From: Liolophura sinensis
Lineage: Eukaryota > Mollusca > Polyplacophora > Chitonida > Chitonidae
Length of the DNA: 64,000 bases
Assembly (NCBI RefSeq): GCF_032854445.1
Contig: NC_088302.1
Span: 55,094,237-55,158,236 of the forward strand
Direction of reading: 5' to 3'
Positions 33,629 to 45,484 of this stretch are shown one piece after another; the first letter of the stretch is position 1, and each line of letters begins with the position of its first letter. The notes beneath the pieces were generated by a model. The model saw only the letters and a list, made by a program, of their open reading frames with translations. It was not told where the DNA came from and searched no databases. Made by a program: the position numbers and the translations under genes.

Positions 33629-34351
33629 GAAAGAACAAAGCATAAAGTAAGCAGACCTTCATTTGAAGAATGGTGATCTGTAAAGTAAAGACAGAAACCA
33701 TGGTAACAGCTCAAAATTTGACATTGCACTTTGAATTTCACCAAGGTTAGCCTAGTTTTATTAGTGGTCATCGAATAGCATATTAACATGAACTTTATTG
33801 AACCTGGGGAAGTCGGCCTCTGTTCTGTGATGTGTAACAGTAATGGTCTTTGCATGCACCTGGGTCAGAGGCGCCCAGTTCGCGGTATTTACGTCCGGGG
33901 TAGCACTGTTGCGCATCTGATTACCTGATGACAGTTTGACATACTCCAGATGTACAACCTTGACATCAATATCGATTTGACGGGTTTTAAAGCTTTAACA
34001 TTCCTATGGCGATATTCCACAGAAAACAATTTTAATCCCCGCTATTGTCTTGTCTCACATAATGGGTCGGACCGTGGCAGATCTTGTGCTTATATACATA
34101 CTGGAAAGCCTTCGCCCGCAAAGACCATTCTCCAGGTAAGCTCACGGAGAACAGAACATCAAAATAACTATACAACAGCAAATTCGACCCTTCGTTTTTA
34201 CTCTCTACTAGACACAATAGGTGAATATGAGAGGGACAAGTTTTCGTCTGTGCGTCGTACCACGCATCACTTAAAAGCCTGCTGAGCAGTCTTCCTGGTC
34301 ATTATTGTATTTGATACGTTGACATGCAGATCGATCGGCTGTCGCGTGTTT
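33629..34351. other. 5' flank and probable 5' UTR intron of the deacetylase gene
   Basis: Likely holds the first non-coding exon on the minus strand (donor candidate about 33924). No confident TATA box or promoter element seen. Confidence 0.4.
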
Positions 34352-34560
34352 CACGTATACATGTATGGTGGACAGATCACGTATACATGTATGGTGGACA
34401 GATCACGTATACATGTATGGTGGACAGATCACGTATACATGTATGGTGGACAGATCACGTATACATGTATGGCGGACAGATCACGTATACATGTATGGCG
34501 GACAGATCACGTATACATGTATGGTGGACAGATCACGTATACATGTATGGTGGACAGATT
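34352..34560. repeat. Minisatellite, 26-bp unit, 8 copies
   Basis: Unit CACGTATACATGTATGGTGG plus ACAGAT; nearly identical copies, two with GGCGG. Each contains the palindrome ATACATGTAT. Confidence 0.97.
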
Positions 34561-35030
34561 TCTGGAACCTGATTACATCATACCAGACCTAATATCCCGG
34601 TCCCACGTATGGTTTTCTCATGTCATGTGACAGAATGGATCTATTTGGTTAAGTTCTAATGCACAAGATGTACAATCAGAATAAACTAACGCAAGGTTGA
34701 TTCTGCAAAGCCTTTTCTGATTTACCCTAGAAATTTAAATTCTGACCGCATCATACATGTTATTGTAAGACACATGTGTCAAGTGTTGCAACTACTAAAC
34801 TTTCAAGTGGGCTACGTATTGTGACGAGGTTTTAAAATTTGACTGAAGTCAGACGTGGTTTTGTGAAGTCGGTTTTGAGATGCGAATTCCAATGACATTC
34901 ACGTACTTGGCAACAGGAAAGTTTACGCGTTGGAAAGTGAACATTACTTCATCATTGCATTAGAACTTTACACCGAGCATTTTTCATTATCTTGATACAA
35001 TAAACTGTACATTTATCATCCACTTTTACC

Positions 35031-35090
35031 GGCCCCGATAGCACAGTTGATAGAGCATCCGCTTCGAGAGCGGTAGATCCAGGGTCCAGG
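35031..35090 (+). mobile_element. tRNA-like head of a different SINE, or tRNA pseudogene
   Basis: GGCCCCGATAGCACAGTTGA..GAGC resembles an acceptor and D arm with box A, followed by a CCGC..GCGG anticodon-like stem with loop TTCGAGA. The T arm is decayed (CCAGGGTCCAGGTAC), so it is not a functional tRNA. The 34-bp array begins directly after it. Confidence 0.6.
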
Positions 35091-35095
35091 TACTT

Positions 35096-36184
35096 CTCCT
35101 GTGTGTAGTTGACTGTCAGATGTAGTTGTATCCTATGTGTAGCTGACTGTCAGATGTAGTTGTATCCTATCTGTAGCTGACTGTCAGATGTAGTTGTATT
35201 CTGTGTGTAGCTGACTGTCAGATGTAGTTGTATCCTATGTGTAGTTGACTGTCAGATGTAGTTGTACCCTATGTGTAGTTGACTGTCAGATGTAATTGTA
35301 TCCTATGTGTAGCTGACTGTCAGATGTAGCTGTATCCTGTGTGTAGCTGACTGTTAGATGCAGTTATATCCTGTGTGGAGTTGACTGTCAGATGTAGTTG
35401 TATCCTATGTGTAGCTGACTGTCAGATGTAGTTGTATCCTATGTGTAGCTGACTGTCAGATGTAGTTGTATCCTGTGTGTAGTTGACTGTCAGATGTAGT
35501 TGTATCCTGTGTGTAGCTGACTGTCAGATGTAGTTGTATCCTATGTGTAGCTGACTGTCAGATGTAGTTGTATCCTATGTGTAGTTGACTGTCAGATGTA
35601 GTTGTACCCTATGTGTAGTTGACTGTCAGATGTAGTTGTATCCTATGTGTAGCTGACTGTCAGATGTAGTTGTATCCTGTGTGTAGCTGACTGTTAGATG
35701 CAGTTATATCCTATGTGTACTTGGCTGTCAGATGTAGTTGTATCCTGTGTGTAGTTGACTGTCAGATGTAGTTGTATCCTGTGTGTAGCTGACTGTCAGA
35801 TGTAGTTGTATCCTATGTGTAGCTGACTGTCAGATGTAGTTGTATCCTGTGTGTAGTTGACTGTCAGATGTAGTTGTATCCTATGTGTAGCTGACTGTCA
35901 GATGTAGTTGTATCCTATGTGTAGTTGACTGTCAGATGTAGTTGTATCCTGTGTGTAGCTGACTGTCAGATGTAGTTGTATCCTGTGTGTAGTTGACTGT
36001 CAGATGTAGTTGTATCCTGTGTGTAGTTGACTGTCAGATGTAGTTGTATCCTATGTGTAGCTGACTGTCAGATGTAGTTGTACCCTATGTGTAGTTGACT
36101 GTCAGATGTAGTTGTATCCTATGTGTAGCTGACTGTCAGATGTAGTTGTATCCTGTGTGTAGTAAACTGTCAGATGTAGTTCTA
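35096..36184. repeat. Minisatellite, 34-bp unit, about 32 copies
   Basis: Unit GTGTAGCTGACTGTCAGATG plus TAGTTGTATCCTAT. Variants (AGCTGAC/AGTTGAC, CCTAT/CCTGT, GTTAGATGCAGTTATAT) recur at distant positions, suggesting block duplication inside the array. Confidence 0.98.
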
Positions 36185-36658
36185 TCCGATGTGATCCTTT
36201 TTCACGGGAAATAAGGGTTTACTCCAACCATATTTGCCGATTAATTTATGGTAACGATCTCAATAAATATGACACCAAATTTTATATCGACGTTAATGTC
36301 ATTTCCGTTGTTTCTGTTTCGGGGAGAAATCAGTACGTTAACTATGAAATCTCCCAGTGGAGAACTGAATGTGAATACACTGTTGTTCAGGAGAAAAACC
36401 TACAGATTTGGTTGGTTTACATCTACATCCCGGGGATGCCGATAGAAATTCAGGTTAAAACTTGTTGATGAAAGATTGATCTATGCTTTGGCAAATGACG
36501 GAATCAAAAACAGCTTCCGTCACAACAAGAACGTCAATCTGTCACCTTCGCAAGTGTTCTTCCATCTGGGAATGATGTCACAGCGGTTTGTTTTAAGGGA
36601 TGTCAGGAAGCACGGCCTCTACGTTGCTCTTGTGCCTCCCGATCCCATGTTACAATGA
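36166..36658 (+). pseudogene. Coding-like stretch with a frame break, function unknown
   Basis: A 100-codon stop-free frame (36166-36465, ending TGA 36466-36468) has no ATG near its start and begins inside the end of the 34-bp minisatellite. Its translation is protein-like, for example ISQWRTECEYTVVQEKNLQI. A second frame, shifted by one base near 36450, continues for about 65 codons to a TGA at 36656-36658 (for example FFHLGMMSQRFVLRDVRKHG). It could be a pseudogene with one frameshift, or an exon ending at CAG followed by GTTAAA (36451-36459). I recognise no family, and chance is not excluded. Confidence 0.25.
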
Positions 36659-36937
36659 CAGATTATATATTGCACTGACTGAATCTGTGATCGAAATGTT
36701 CTGTGCATGCAGTCTACTGCGCAACGCCTGCAGTCATTGCCTCAGGACACATAATATCTGTTTAATTAAATTAATCATTCGTTACTGAAGCTTTACTCGT
36801 TCATCGTTGGGAGCCTCATAGGGTCTGCCACAGACACCACAAGTTTTTGCCTTGAAATTGTTTTCAGTATATGCAATACATATGTTTATTCATTTGATCA
36901 GTGTTCTATTACGGCTTTTGACTATAAAGATAATCGT

Positions 36938-37045
36938 CATGATGGTCACGGCAATTCGAGATGATGGTCACGGCAATTCGACATGATCGTCACGGCAATT
37001 CGTAATGATGGTCACGGCAATTAGTAATGATGGTGACCGCAACCG
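36938..37045. repeat. Short tandem repeat, 22-bp unit, about 5 copies
   Basis: Unit ATGATGGTCACGGCAATTCG plus two variable bases; the last copy is degenerate. Confidence 0.9.
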
Positions 37046-38888
37046 GCCATTATGACGACGGTTATTAAATGAACAAAGCATTTAATGGGACATTTCTATC
37101 AAACAAAATTCTGAACACCCTGGCGGGTTGAGGAGAAGCGATCTTGTTATCTTATCCTCGCTGAAATGAAATCTGCTCTCTTACATTTCAGACAAAAAGC
37201 CGGATATTTGTTGAAATCACCCTAAAAAGTATCCGATCAGAAGCACAGATCATATGTAACGTGGTAATACTTCGTGAAATAGAGGTAATAAAAATACACC
37301 CTTGACATACTTACCCTAAATCCCCATCCTGACAGCGTACCCGCGACACAGCCTATCAATAAGTTAAACCTCGGCGAAGTATTCCGCAGGTAAGCAACCC
37401 TCCCCTCATACTCCCAATCCCCAGAGGCTTGTGAAGGGGTAAGATGTACGCTGATTGATTTTACCTGCATGTCGACCCCCAGATAACTCAGAGAGAAGTG
37501 ACGTATCCTCTGACTTGTTTAACAGACCAATACAGTGATAGCCCATCAGTAAACAGGTGCGTGTGTTCGCAGAACGGTGCATAACGCCGTTGTCTGTGTA
37601 CGCTATTACTCACTGGTCCAGTTTCATTGATAACTAAATCCACAGAGGCCTAGTCTCTTCGAGTGTCACGTCTTTTTTTGTCTAACTCGATAGCTCTCGA
37701 GGATTTGCCGTCGGTAAGGGGCATCTCAGCGTGTGGAAGGATAGCTGATATACATCAGCAATGAGTCTAACAAAACAGATGTTAACCGTGCCACTAACGG
37801 GAGATTTGCATTGTTCTTGTCATGGAAGTTCCAATACAGCGGCTTTGAATAGCATGAGGTAGTGTTAAATGTAATGGAACGAACGAAACTTCTAAAGTTT
37901 CTGTTAAACCCCCAAATATCCGGAATGCACCCATATACTGAAGACTACTCGATATTCTATTTCAGTTTTATTATCACCACACTGAACACACCATATAACT
38001 GACTTTCAATGTGAAAACTGGACCACAGAATTCAAGACGCGTGTTTGGCGATTTAAGGATCTGTGGAGGTCATGAAGGCGGTGTTTAAGGAGGTCATCAA
38101 GTGGGATGAGTATTCATGTTGTTATTGTGATGAGAAAATGCACGCGCTCTTCTTTTACACATGGACGCGTCTCTTTTATCAACGTGAAGCGTGATTTTGA
38201 CGGATTCAGCACGGAGTAATTTACTAGGACAAATTAGCCTCCTGGATTTTTAGACTTCGCTTTGTGTCTCTCGAGTTTAGAACAAATATTTCCAACATAA
38301 CAAATAGAAGAGTTGACACACTCGGCCAGCTTTCACAAACCTTCGTAAATCATTTTCTCTTGCTTGCTAGCGTAAATGGCACTGTCTGCTTTAGAGCGAT
38401 GGGAATTAACAGAGATCTTAGGAGAAATCGACTTGCTTTAACAATAATGTATTACCACAGTGTTTAATGATGTCAGCCGGTGTGTCCAGACAAATAATCC
38501 GTCATTACTATGTGAAAATCACTGTCATCTAAGTCAATACAGACATTAGCTACACGGACAGGTGGAATTCGATCAAATAAACCAGATGTAGTATCGACGA
38601 TTTTACACAAATCCACATTTGCAGCTAAATATTTTTATTTCCTTTCGAAAAGTGTCTGTGAAAAAGTACCCATTGGTCTTTCAGTTGACCTTTAATGGGC
38701 AGTAAACACAGTTTACGTATACTGCTATCATATCAGTATGGCCATTCCTCCTCCGGCTACTTGTACAATCATCTTGAGTGTGACCTTAATTCCAATTCAC
38801 GCAAGTACCTTAACGCAAAAAACATACACAAAAGCACAGATTACAGTTCAGTCACTGAAATGCTTTGAGCATCTTTCAGTTTGAGCAT
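37046..38888. other. Unique non-coding sequence
   Basis: Nothing recognised on either strand. Confidence 0.55.
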
Positions 38889-38898
38889 CTTTCAGTTT

Positions 38899-38932
38899 GA
38901 GTATGACGTTAAACCCTAAACACTCACTCACT
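38899..38932 (-). mobile_element. 34-bp insertion of the second short repeat family
   Basis: GAGTATGACGTTAAACCCTA plus ACACTCACTCACT, flanked on both sides by CTTTCAGTTT (38889-38898, 38933-38942), which looks like a target duplication. A further CTTTCAGTTT copy lies just upstream, so local slippage is an alternative. Confidence 0.5.
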
Positions 38933-39029
38933 CTTTCAGTTTATACAACAGGATTTTATTTTGACTGCTTGTAGTGAAACGTTAAGCCTCAGAACATGAC
39001 TGGACTCTATCTAGAGTCATCACCATTGA

Positions 39030-39504
39030 TGTTGTCTCTTAGGCGAACAAAGAGAAGAACAAAGATGAGGCAACAGAATCTTCTTACAGACCTTCACCAG
39101 TGTTACACGCTGATCAAATGCACAACAAAGATGAGGCAAAAAAATCTTCTTACAGACCTATAACAGTGCCATACGATGATCAAATGCACAAGGAAGATTG
39201 GGCAACAGAATATTCTTACAGACCTACACCAGTGCCATACACTGATCAAATGCACAAGAAAGATAAGGTAACAGAGTCTTCTTACAGACCTACACCAGTG
39301 TCATACGCAGAACAAATGCACAACAAAAATTGGGCAACAGAATATTCTTACAGACCTTCACCAGTGCCATACACTGATCAAATGCACAAGAAAGATTTGG
39401 CAACAGAATCTTCTTACAGACCTACACCAGTGTCATACACTGATCAAATGCACAAGGAAGACCGGGCAACAGAATTTTCTTACACACCTACATCAATGCC
39501 ATAA
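39030..39504. repeat. Tandem repeat, 66-bp unit, about 7 copies
   Basis: Unit contains TTCTTACAGACCTACACCAG and CAAATGCACAAGAAAGAT. Shares its TTCTTAC.GAC.TACACC and GCAACAGAATC parts with the adjacent 75-bp array, so the two arrays have a common origin. Confidence 0.95.
39043..39504 (+). CDS. Open frame of 22-residue Tyr/Pro repeats, possible exon
   Basis: A frame of about 153 codons running from an acceptor-like CTCTTAG (ending 39042) to a TAA at 39502-39504. It has no good ATG start. It consists of seven 22-residue repeats of the pattern SYRPTPVPYTDQMHKKDLAT; the last is cut short. Length and frame are preserved across all units, and changes are mostly conservative substitutions with no frameshift. 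Tyr/Pro/Lys-rich repeats of this kind occur in secreted structural or adhesive proteins, but the resemblance is compositional only. Against coding: the acceptor-like TAGGCG is also part of the repeat unit in the neighbouring 75-bp array, and no flanking exons are recognised. Confidence 0.25.
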   Translation, partial: ANKEKNKDEATESSYRPSPVLHADQMHNKDEAKKSSYRPITVPYDDQMHKEDWATEYSYRPTPVPYTDQMHKKDKVTESSYRPTPVSYAEQMHNKNWATEYSYRPSPVPYTDQMHKKDLATESSYRPTPVSYTDQMHKEDRATEFSYTPTSMP

Positions 39505-39583
39505 GCGGACAAAAAGCGAAAGAAATATGGCGAAATTAATTTTTCTTACTGACATACATCAATGTCAGTGAATAATACCAACC

Positions 39584-41950
39584 TTATAATGAACAACCAA
39601 GGTGGCGTAACAGAGGCTTCTTACTAACATAAACCGAATACACCAATGTCTTAGGCGGGCAAAGTGAACAATGGAGATGGTGCAACAGAATCTTCTTACT
39701 GACATACACCGAATACACCAATGTCATAGGCGGGCAAAGTAAACAACGGAGATGGTGCAACAGAATCTTCTTACTGACATACACCGAACACACCAATGTC
39801 ATATGCGGGCAAAGTGAACAATGGAGATGGTGCAACAGAATCTTCTTACTGACATACACCGAATACACCAATGTCATAGGCGGGCAAAGTAAACAATGGA
39901 GATGGTGCAACAGAATCTTCTTACTGACATACACCGAATACACCAGTGTCATAGGCGGGCAAAGTAAACCATGGAGATGGTGCAACAGAATCTTCTTACT
40001 GACATACACCGAACACACCAATGTCATAGGCGGGCAAAGTAAACAATGGAGATGGTGCAACAGAATCTTCTTACTGACATACACCGAACACACCAATGTC
40101 ATAGGCGGGCAAAGTAAACAATGGAGATGGTGCAACAGAATCTTCTTACTGACATACACCGAATACACCAATGTCATAGGCGGGCAAAGTGAACAATGGA
40201 GATGGTGCAACAGAATCTTCTTACTGACATACACCGAATACACCAATGTCATAGGCGGGCAAAGTAAACAATGGAGATGGTGCAACAGAATCTTCTTACT
40301 GACATACACCGAATACACCAATGTCATAGGCGGGCAGAGTGAACAATGGAGATGGTGCAACAGAATCTTCTTACTGACATACACCAAATACACCAATGTC
40401 ATAGGCGGGCAAAGTAAACCATGGAGATGGTGCAACAGAATCTTCTTACTGACATACACCGAATACACCAATGTCATAGGCGGGCAGAGTAAACAATGGA
40501 GATGGTGCAACAGAATCTTCTTACTGACATACACCGAATACAACATTGTCATAGGCGGGCAAAGTGAACAATGGAGATGGTGCAACAGAATCTTCTTACT
40601 GACATACACCGAATACACCAATGTCATAGGCGGGCAAAGTAAACAATGGAGATGGTGCAACAGAATCTTCTTACTGACATACACCGAATACACCAATGTC
40701 ATAGGCGGGCAAAGTAAACAATGGAGATGGTGCAACAGAATCTTCTCGCTGACATACACCGAATACACCAATGTCATAGGCGGGCAAAGTAAACAATGGA
40801 GATGGTGCAACAGAATCTTCTTACTGACATACACCGAATACATCAATGTCATATGCGGGCAAAGTAAACAATGGAGATGGTGCAACAGAATCTTCTTACT
40901 GACATACACCGAATACATCAATGTCATAGGCGGGCAAAGTAAACCATGGAGATGGTGCAACAGAATCTTCTTACTGACATACACCGAACACACCAATGTC
41001 ATAGGCGGGCAAAGTAAACCATGGAGATGGTGCAACAGAATCTTCTTACTGACATACACCGAATACACCAATGTCATATGCGGGCAAAGTGAACAATGGA
41101 GATGGTGCAACAGAATCTTCTTACTGACATACACCGAACACACCAATGTCATAGGCGGGCAAAGTAAACAATGGAGATGGTGCAACAGAATCTTCTTACT
41201 GACATACACCGAACACACCAATGTCATAGGCGGGCAAAGTAAACAATGGAGATGGTGCAACAGAATCTTCTTACTGACATACACCGAACACACCAATGTC
41301 ATAGGCGGGCAGAGTAAACAATGGAGATGGTGCAACAGAATCTTCTTACTGACATACACCGAATACACCAATGTCATATGCGGGCAAAGTGAACAATGGA
41401 GATGATGCAACAGAATCTTCTTACTGACATACACCGAATACACCAATGTCATATGCGGGCAAAGTGAACAATGGAGATGGTGCAACAGAATCTTCTTACT
41501 GACATACACCGAATACACCAATGTCATAGGCGGGCAAAGTAAACAATGGAGATGGTGCAACAGAATCTTCTTACTGACATACACCGAATACATCAATGTC
41601 ATATGCGGGCAAAGTGAACAATGGAGATGGTGCAACAGAATTTTCTTACTGACATACACCGAATACACCAATGTCATAGGCGGGCAGAGTAAACAATGGA
41701 GATGGTGCAACAGAATCTTCTTACTGACATACACCGAATACACCAGTGTCATAGGCGGGCAAAGTGAACAATGGAGATGGTGCAACAGAATCTTCTTACT
41801 GACATACACCGAATACACCAATGTCATAGGCGGGCAGAGTAAACAATGGAGATGGTGCAACAGAATCTTCTTACTGACATACACCGAATACACCAATGTC
41901 ATATGCGGGCAAAGTGAACAATGGAGATGGTGCAACAGAATCTTCTTACT
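39584..41950. repeat. Minisatellite, 75-bp unit, about 31 copies
   Basis: Unit contains TTCTTACTGACATACACCGA and CAATGGAGATGGTGCAACAG. Copies are highly similar with no indels in most of the array, and because 75 is divisible by 3 the minus strand is open for 792 codons (25-residue repeat, SKKILLHHLHC..). Changes between units are mostly amino-acid-altering in that frame, which argues against a protein. Confidence 0.98.
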
Positions 41951-42415
41951 GATATACACCAATCGCTGGACAAAATGCAGAAGGAAGCTGGACTAGTTTT
42001 CTTACTGGTATACACCAATGTCATAGGCGGGAAAAGTGAACAATGGAGATGGTGCAACAGAATCTTCTTACTGACATACACCAATCGCTGGACAAAATGC
42101 AGAAGGAAGCTGGACTAGTTTTCTTACTGGTATACACCAATGTCATAGGCGGGAAAAGTGAACAATGGAGATGGTGCAACAGAATCTTCTTAATGGCATA
42201 CACCAATCGCTGGACAAAATGCAGAAGGAAGCTGCAGTAGTAAAGTTTTCTTACTGGTATACACCAATGTCATAGGCGGGAAAAGTGAACAATGGAGATG
42301 GTGCAACAGAATCTTCTTAATGGCATACACCAATCGCTGGACAAAATGCAGAGGGAAGCTGCAGTAGTAAAGTTTTCTTACTGGTATACACCAGTGTCAT
42401 AGGCGGGCAAAGTAC
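41941..42415. repeat. Variant array, 122-bp compound unit, about 4 copies
   Basis: Each unit joins part of the 75-bp repeat to a segment with CAATCGCTGGACAAAATGCA; period 122 (41941, 42063 and onward). Confidence 0.93.
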
Positions 42416-44790
42416 AGTATGAAGATGATGGTAGTTCCCTTATACATACACCAACGACATGGTGGGGAGAGGGCAGGGTTGAGGGGTATTTTACTGGCAA
42501 GCAAAGTGTAAAGTGAATATCAATAGAAATGTAATGAATAATGCTGCTATGAAATCTCAAGTATCTTTCTATTCATTATCATTGGAAAGATGTATGTATG
42601 CAAGAACTGAAGCATTCGTAGCCATGCGATCTATCATTGCAGAAAGATAAGACATGCGCGAAGGCCAACACCCCAGTTTTACACAAACACGCATGTAACC
42701 TGAATCATACCACAGACCTGCTCAACTCTAACATAAAGAAAATCGGCTTCCGTGTAAAAGGAAGTGAGGGATAAAGTAAGCGTCAATGAACCGGCCACTC
42801 AAGGCTACATCAATTTTTTGACTGAATAATATGTAATCAGATATTTCAAGGTGGTTCAAAGACGAATTTAGGTGCCAGTGACATCACAAACATTTTTCAA
42901 CCCAAAACCTATTTAATGCTGAAATCGTTTATTTACATGTATAAACATTATACTAGAAAACTCCACAGTGATATTTCCAAAGGTGGAATTGAAAATAGAA
43001 AATTCTGTATCACATCATTAGCATCCTATAATGTATATGGTTCACAAAGCATATCATAGATTTCTACCATTTAACTGTATTAAGTAGGTTCCAATGGTTT
43101 ATCCAAAGATATTCACTTTTACATGCCTTTTTTCTTTCATTTTCAACCATTTCAAAAGCAGCTTCTACCCAGCATAAAAGTAATTCTTAAATGACTGTAC
43201 ATCCCGTTAACTAGTACAAATAAGTGTAATTCCATCGTAATAGTACTGCAGCATATAACATTTATAGTAACTTCACTGTAAATGATTCATTTCTTGTGAA
43301 ATGAAACAACTAATGACCACTTACAAGTTGCTCTCTGAGTACCTTGATCGCACATGTACTTTCCAGTTACGCATAAAAGATTCCTTCTTAGTCAACCAAG
43401 TCTTACACAGAACATTAACAAAAAAAAACTTTTTTACGCAATTATGGTTTACAATACGTTTGAATAAACTCTAGTCGTATACTCACGGAGTGGGCTGAGC
43501 AGTCTTGTGACTTCACCAGGTGAAAAACACTGACATAATTTTTAGTTATCCATGCAATTCTAGCATTGTATAATGTTTGTGGGCAACCCCACTGATCGGG
43601 CGATTTCTAATTAAGAGTATTACGTAAATATTCATGGACGGCATGAATTTCTGGCCTGATGAGACAAATTTGCTGACAGCGTTCATTCCAGAATAAGGCT
43701 GATTATTTTTAAACCACCGACTCTAAGCTTGCAATGAAAAATCTCAGTAGTTAAGGAAATTAATGCCATGGACAATATGTACAGGGTATATATAAACAGG
43801 CTCTGGTTGAACCCATCCAGGCTGGCGAAACAGGAAGGTGTTGTATACCTCTCTCCATATGTAAAACCAGCTTACAGGATTGAACTGTTCCTTGTGGTCG
43901 CTGTTGGCAAACCATATCCGGACAGAGTTTAGATTACATATTTATCTCCTTTATTGAACGGTTAACCGTACGTGAAACTTACTGAAATTAATTCCCCATT
44001 CAAATGCCATTACAAGACACAACACAAAGTGCTCAGCACCTCAGCTGACCCCGTGGTCATATTCAACTGTAGTTGTGTAGAAAGGTTCACAGATAGCGCT
44101 TAGCTGCAACTCTGGGTACATACCCGTGTTTAAAGTCGACGACAAAGTGGAATTCATCGATTAAACCCACAGACACCCTCTTTTCTTCTCTTTCCAACAA
44201 ATACTGTTTAACACCCCTCCCCTCCTCCTTCACGTCCCCCCTTCCTCCTCCTTTTTCAAGTATGGTAAACACGAACACAAATCAATCAGGGTAATATACA
44301 GCTGGTTGTACAGTTAGAAATAGACCGCTGGTGACAACTCAGTGCGTTAAAGTTTACGACTCAGCTAAATACCTGTGACATACGGAAGTTACATGTGTGT
44401 CCAGCTTGCTTCTGATTTAATTAAGAAAATTTAGTTTTTGTGCTGTTTGTTTGTTTCTTTAATTGCCGTGATTTTAAGCAGCCTTTATGTAATTATTGAT
44501 CCAAAAACAGATCAAGTACGTACTTGCAACAAATTCTAAAGAGAGCATATTCAATAAGTTCCTGAACGAAATAACACTGTATCGTGTGCTACATTTCACC
44601 ACCCCACGAACTAGATCAGTGAGGTTTTATGGCAACTCTTGCCACAGTTTGTTTACAATGTTACTGATGTCATCATAAAGACGAAAAGCAAGATTTTGAT
44701 TTGTCGGTGTATTGAGAAAGTGCTTTTCTAAGACTCCAGATAATGGACTTGAACTTTATTAGAAAACGTTTTTAGAGGCCTTGTCAAGGA
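42416..44790. other. Unique AT-rich non-coding sequence
   Basis: No repeats or convincing open frames; a short C/T-rich stretch at 44170-44260. Confidence 0.55.
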
Positions 44791-44798
44791 ACCATCTT

Positions 44799-44800
<2 letters not shown>

Positions 44801-44857
<57 letters not shown>

Positions 44858-45097
44858 TTTGATTGGTGTTTTACGCCGTACTCCAGAATATTTCACTTAT
44901 CCGACGGAGGTCAGCATTATGGTGGGTGGAAACCGGGCAGAGCCCAAGGGAAACCCACGACCATCCGCAGGTTGCTGCAGACCTTCCCACGTACGGCCGG
45001 GGAGGAAGTTAGCATGAGCTGGAACTCACGGCGACCGCATTGGTGAGAGTCATTACACTGCGCTAGCGCGCTAACCAACTGAGCCACGGAGGCCCCC
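44801..45097 (-). mobile_element. Full-length SINE, antisense, long tail
   Basis: Complete copy with head, flanked by ACCATCTTTT (44791-44800 and 45098-45107). Its tail is a pure 60-base TTTA run (44801-44860), much longer than in the other copies. The tRNA-like head lies at 45050-45093. Confidence 0.95.
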
Positions 45098-45484
45098 ACC
45101 ATCTTTTCAAAGGTCTTGTGTAAAGGCAGCCAGCTTTAATTCACGTGAGCAGTGTGCTTTACCTGAGTGCATATTACTATAAGCAGTCAGACGGAGTCCC
45201 AGGAAAACAACCACGCCTGGTTGAGAACCCTGCAAACCTCCCTGGGTAAACCTCCATGTACGAAGAGGCCACAAGGGAATGGATTCAAAGTACATGGGCT
45301 GTACGACAGTCTTTGACAAGTCATACATGGCAACAAATGGAGATATATGTTAATTTATTTCTACGTAACAGTACACTGATACACACTGCGAAACAAAGTG
45401 CAATGGCTTTCAGAAGCTCACTTTTAATAAGAATGTTTTACAGATCTTTTACAGTCATGGGTGTTCTCTAATGCTATATAGTCA

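Noticed and set aside
33602-33643. Starting the deacetylase at the ATG 17 codons upstream
   Set aside because: That ATG lies upstream of the acceptor CAG at 33627, inside the probable intron, and would bury the signal peptide.
39584-41962. Novel 25-residue-repeat protein on the minus strand
   Set aside because: Variation among units is mostly amino-acid-changing and the array is related to a neighbouring one on the opposite reading strand; repeat homogenisation explains the open frame.
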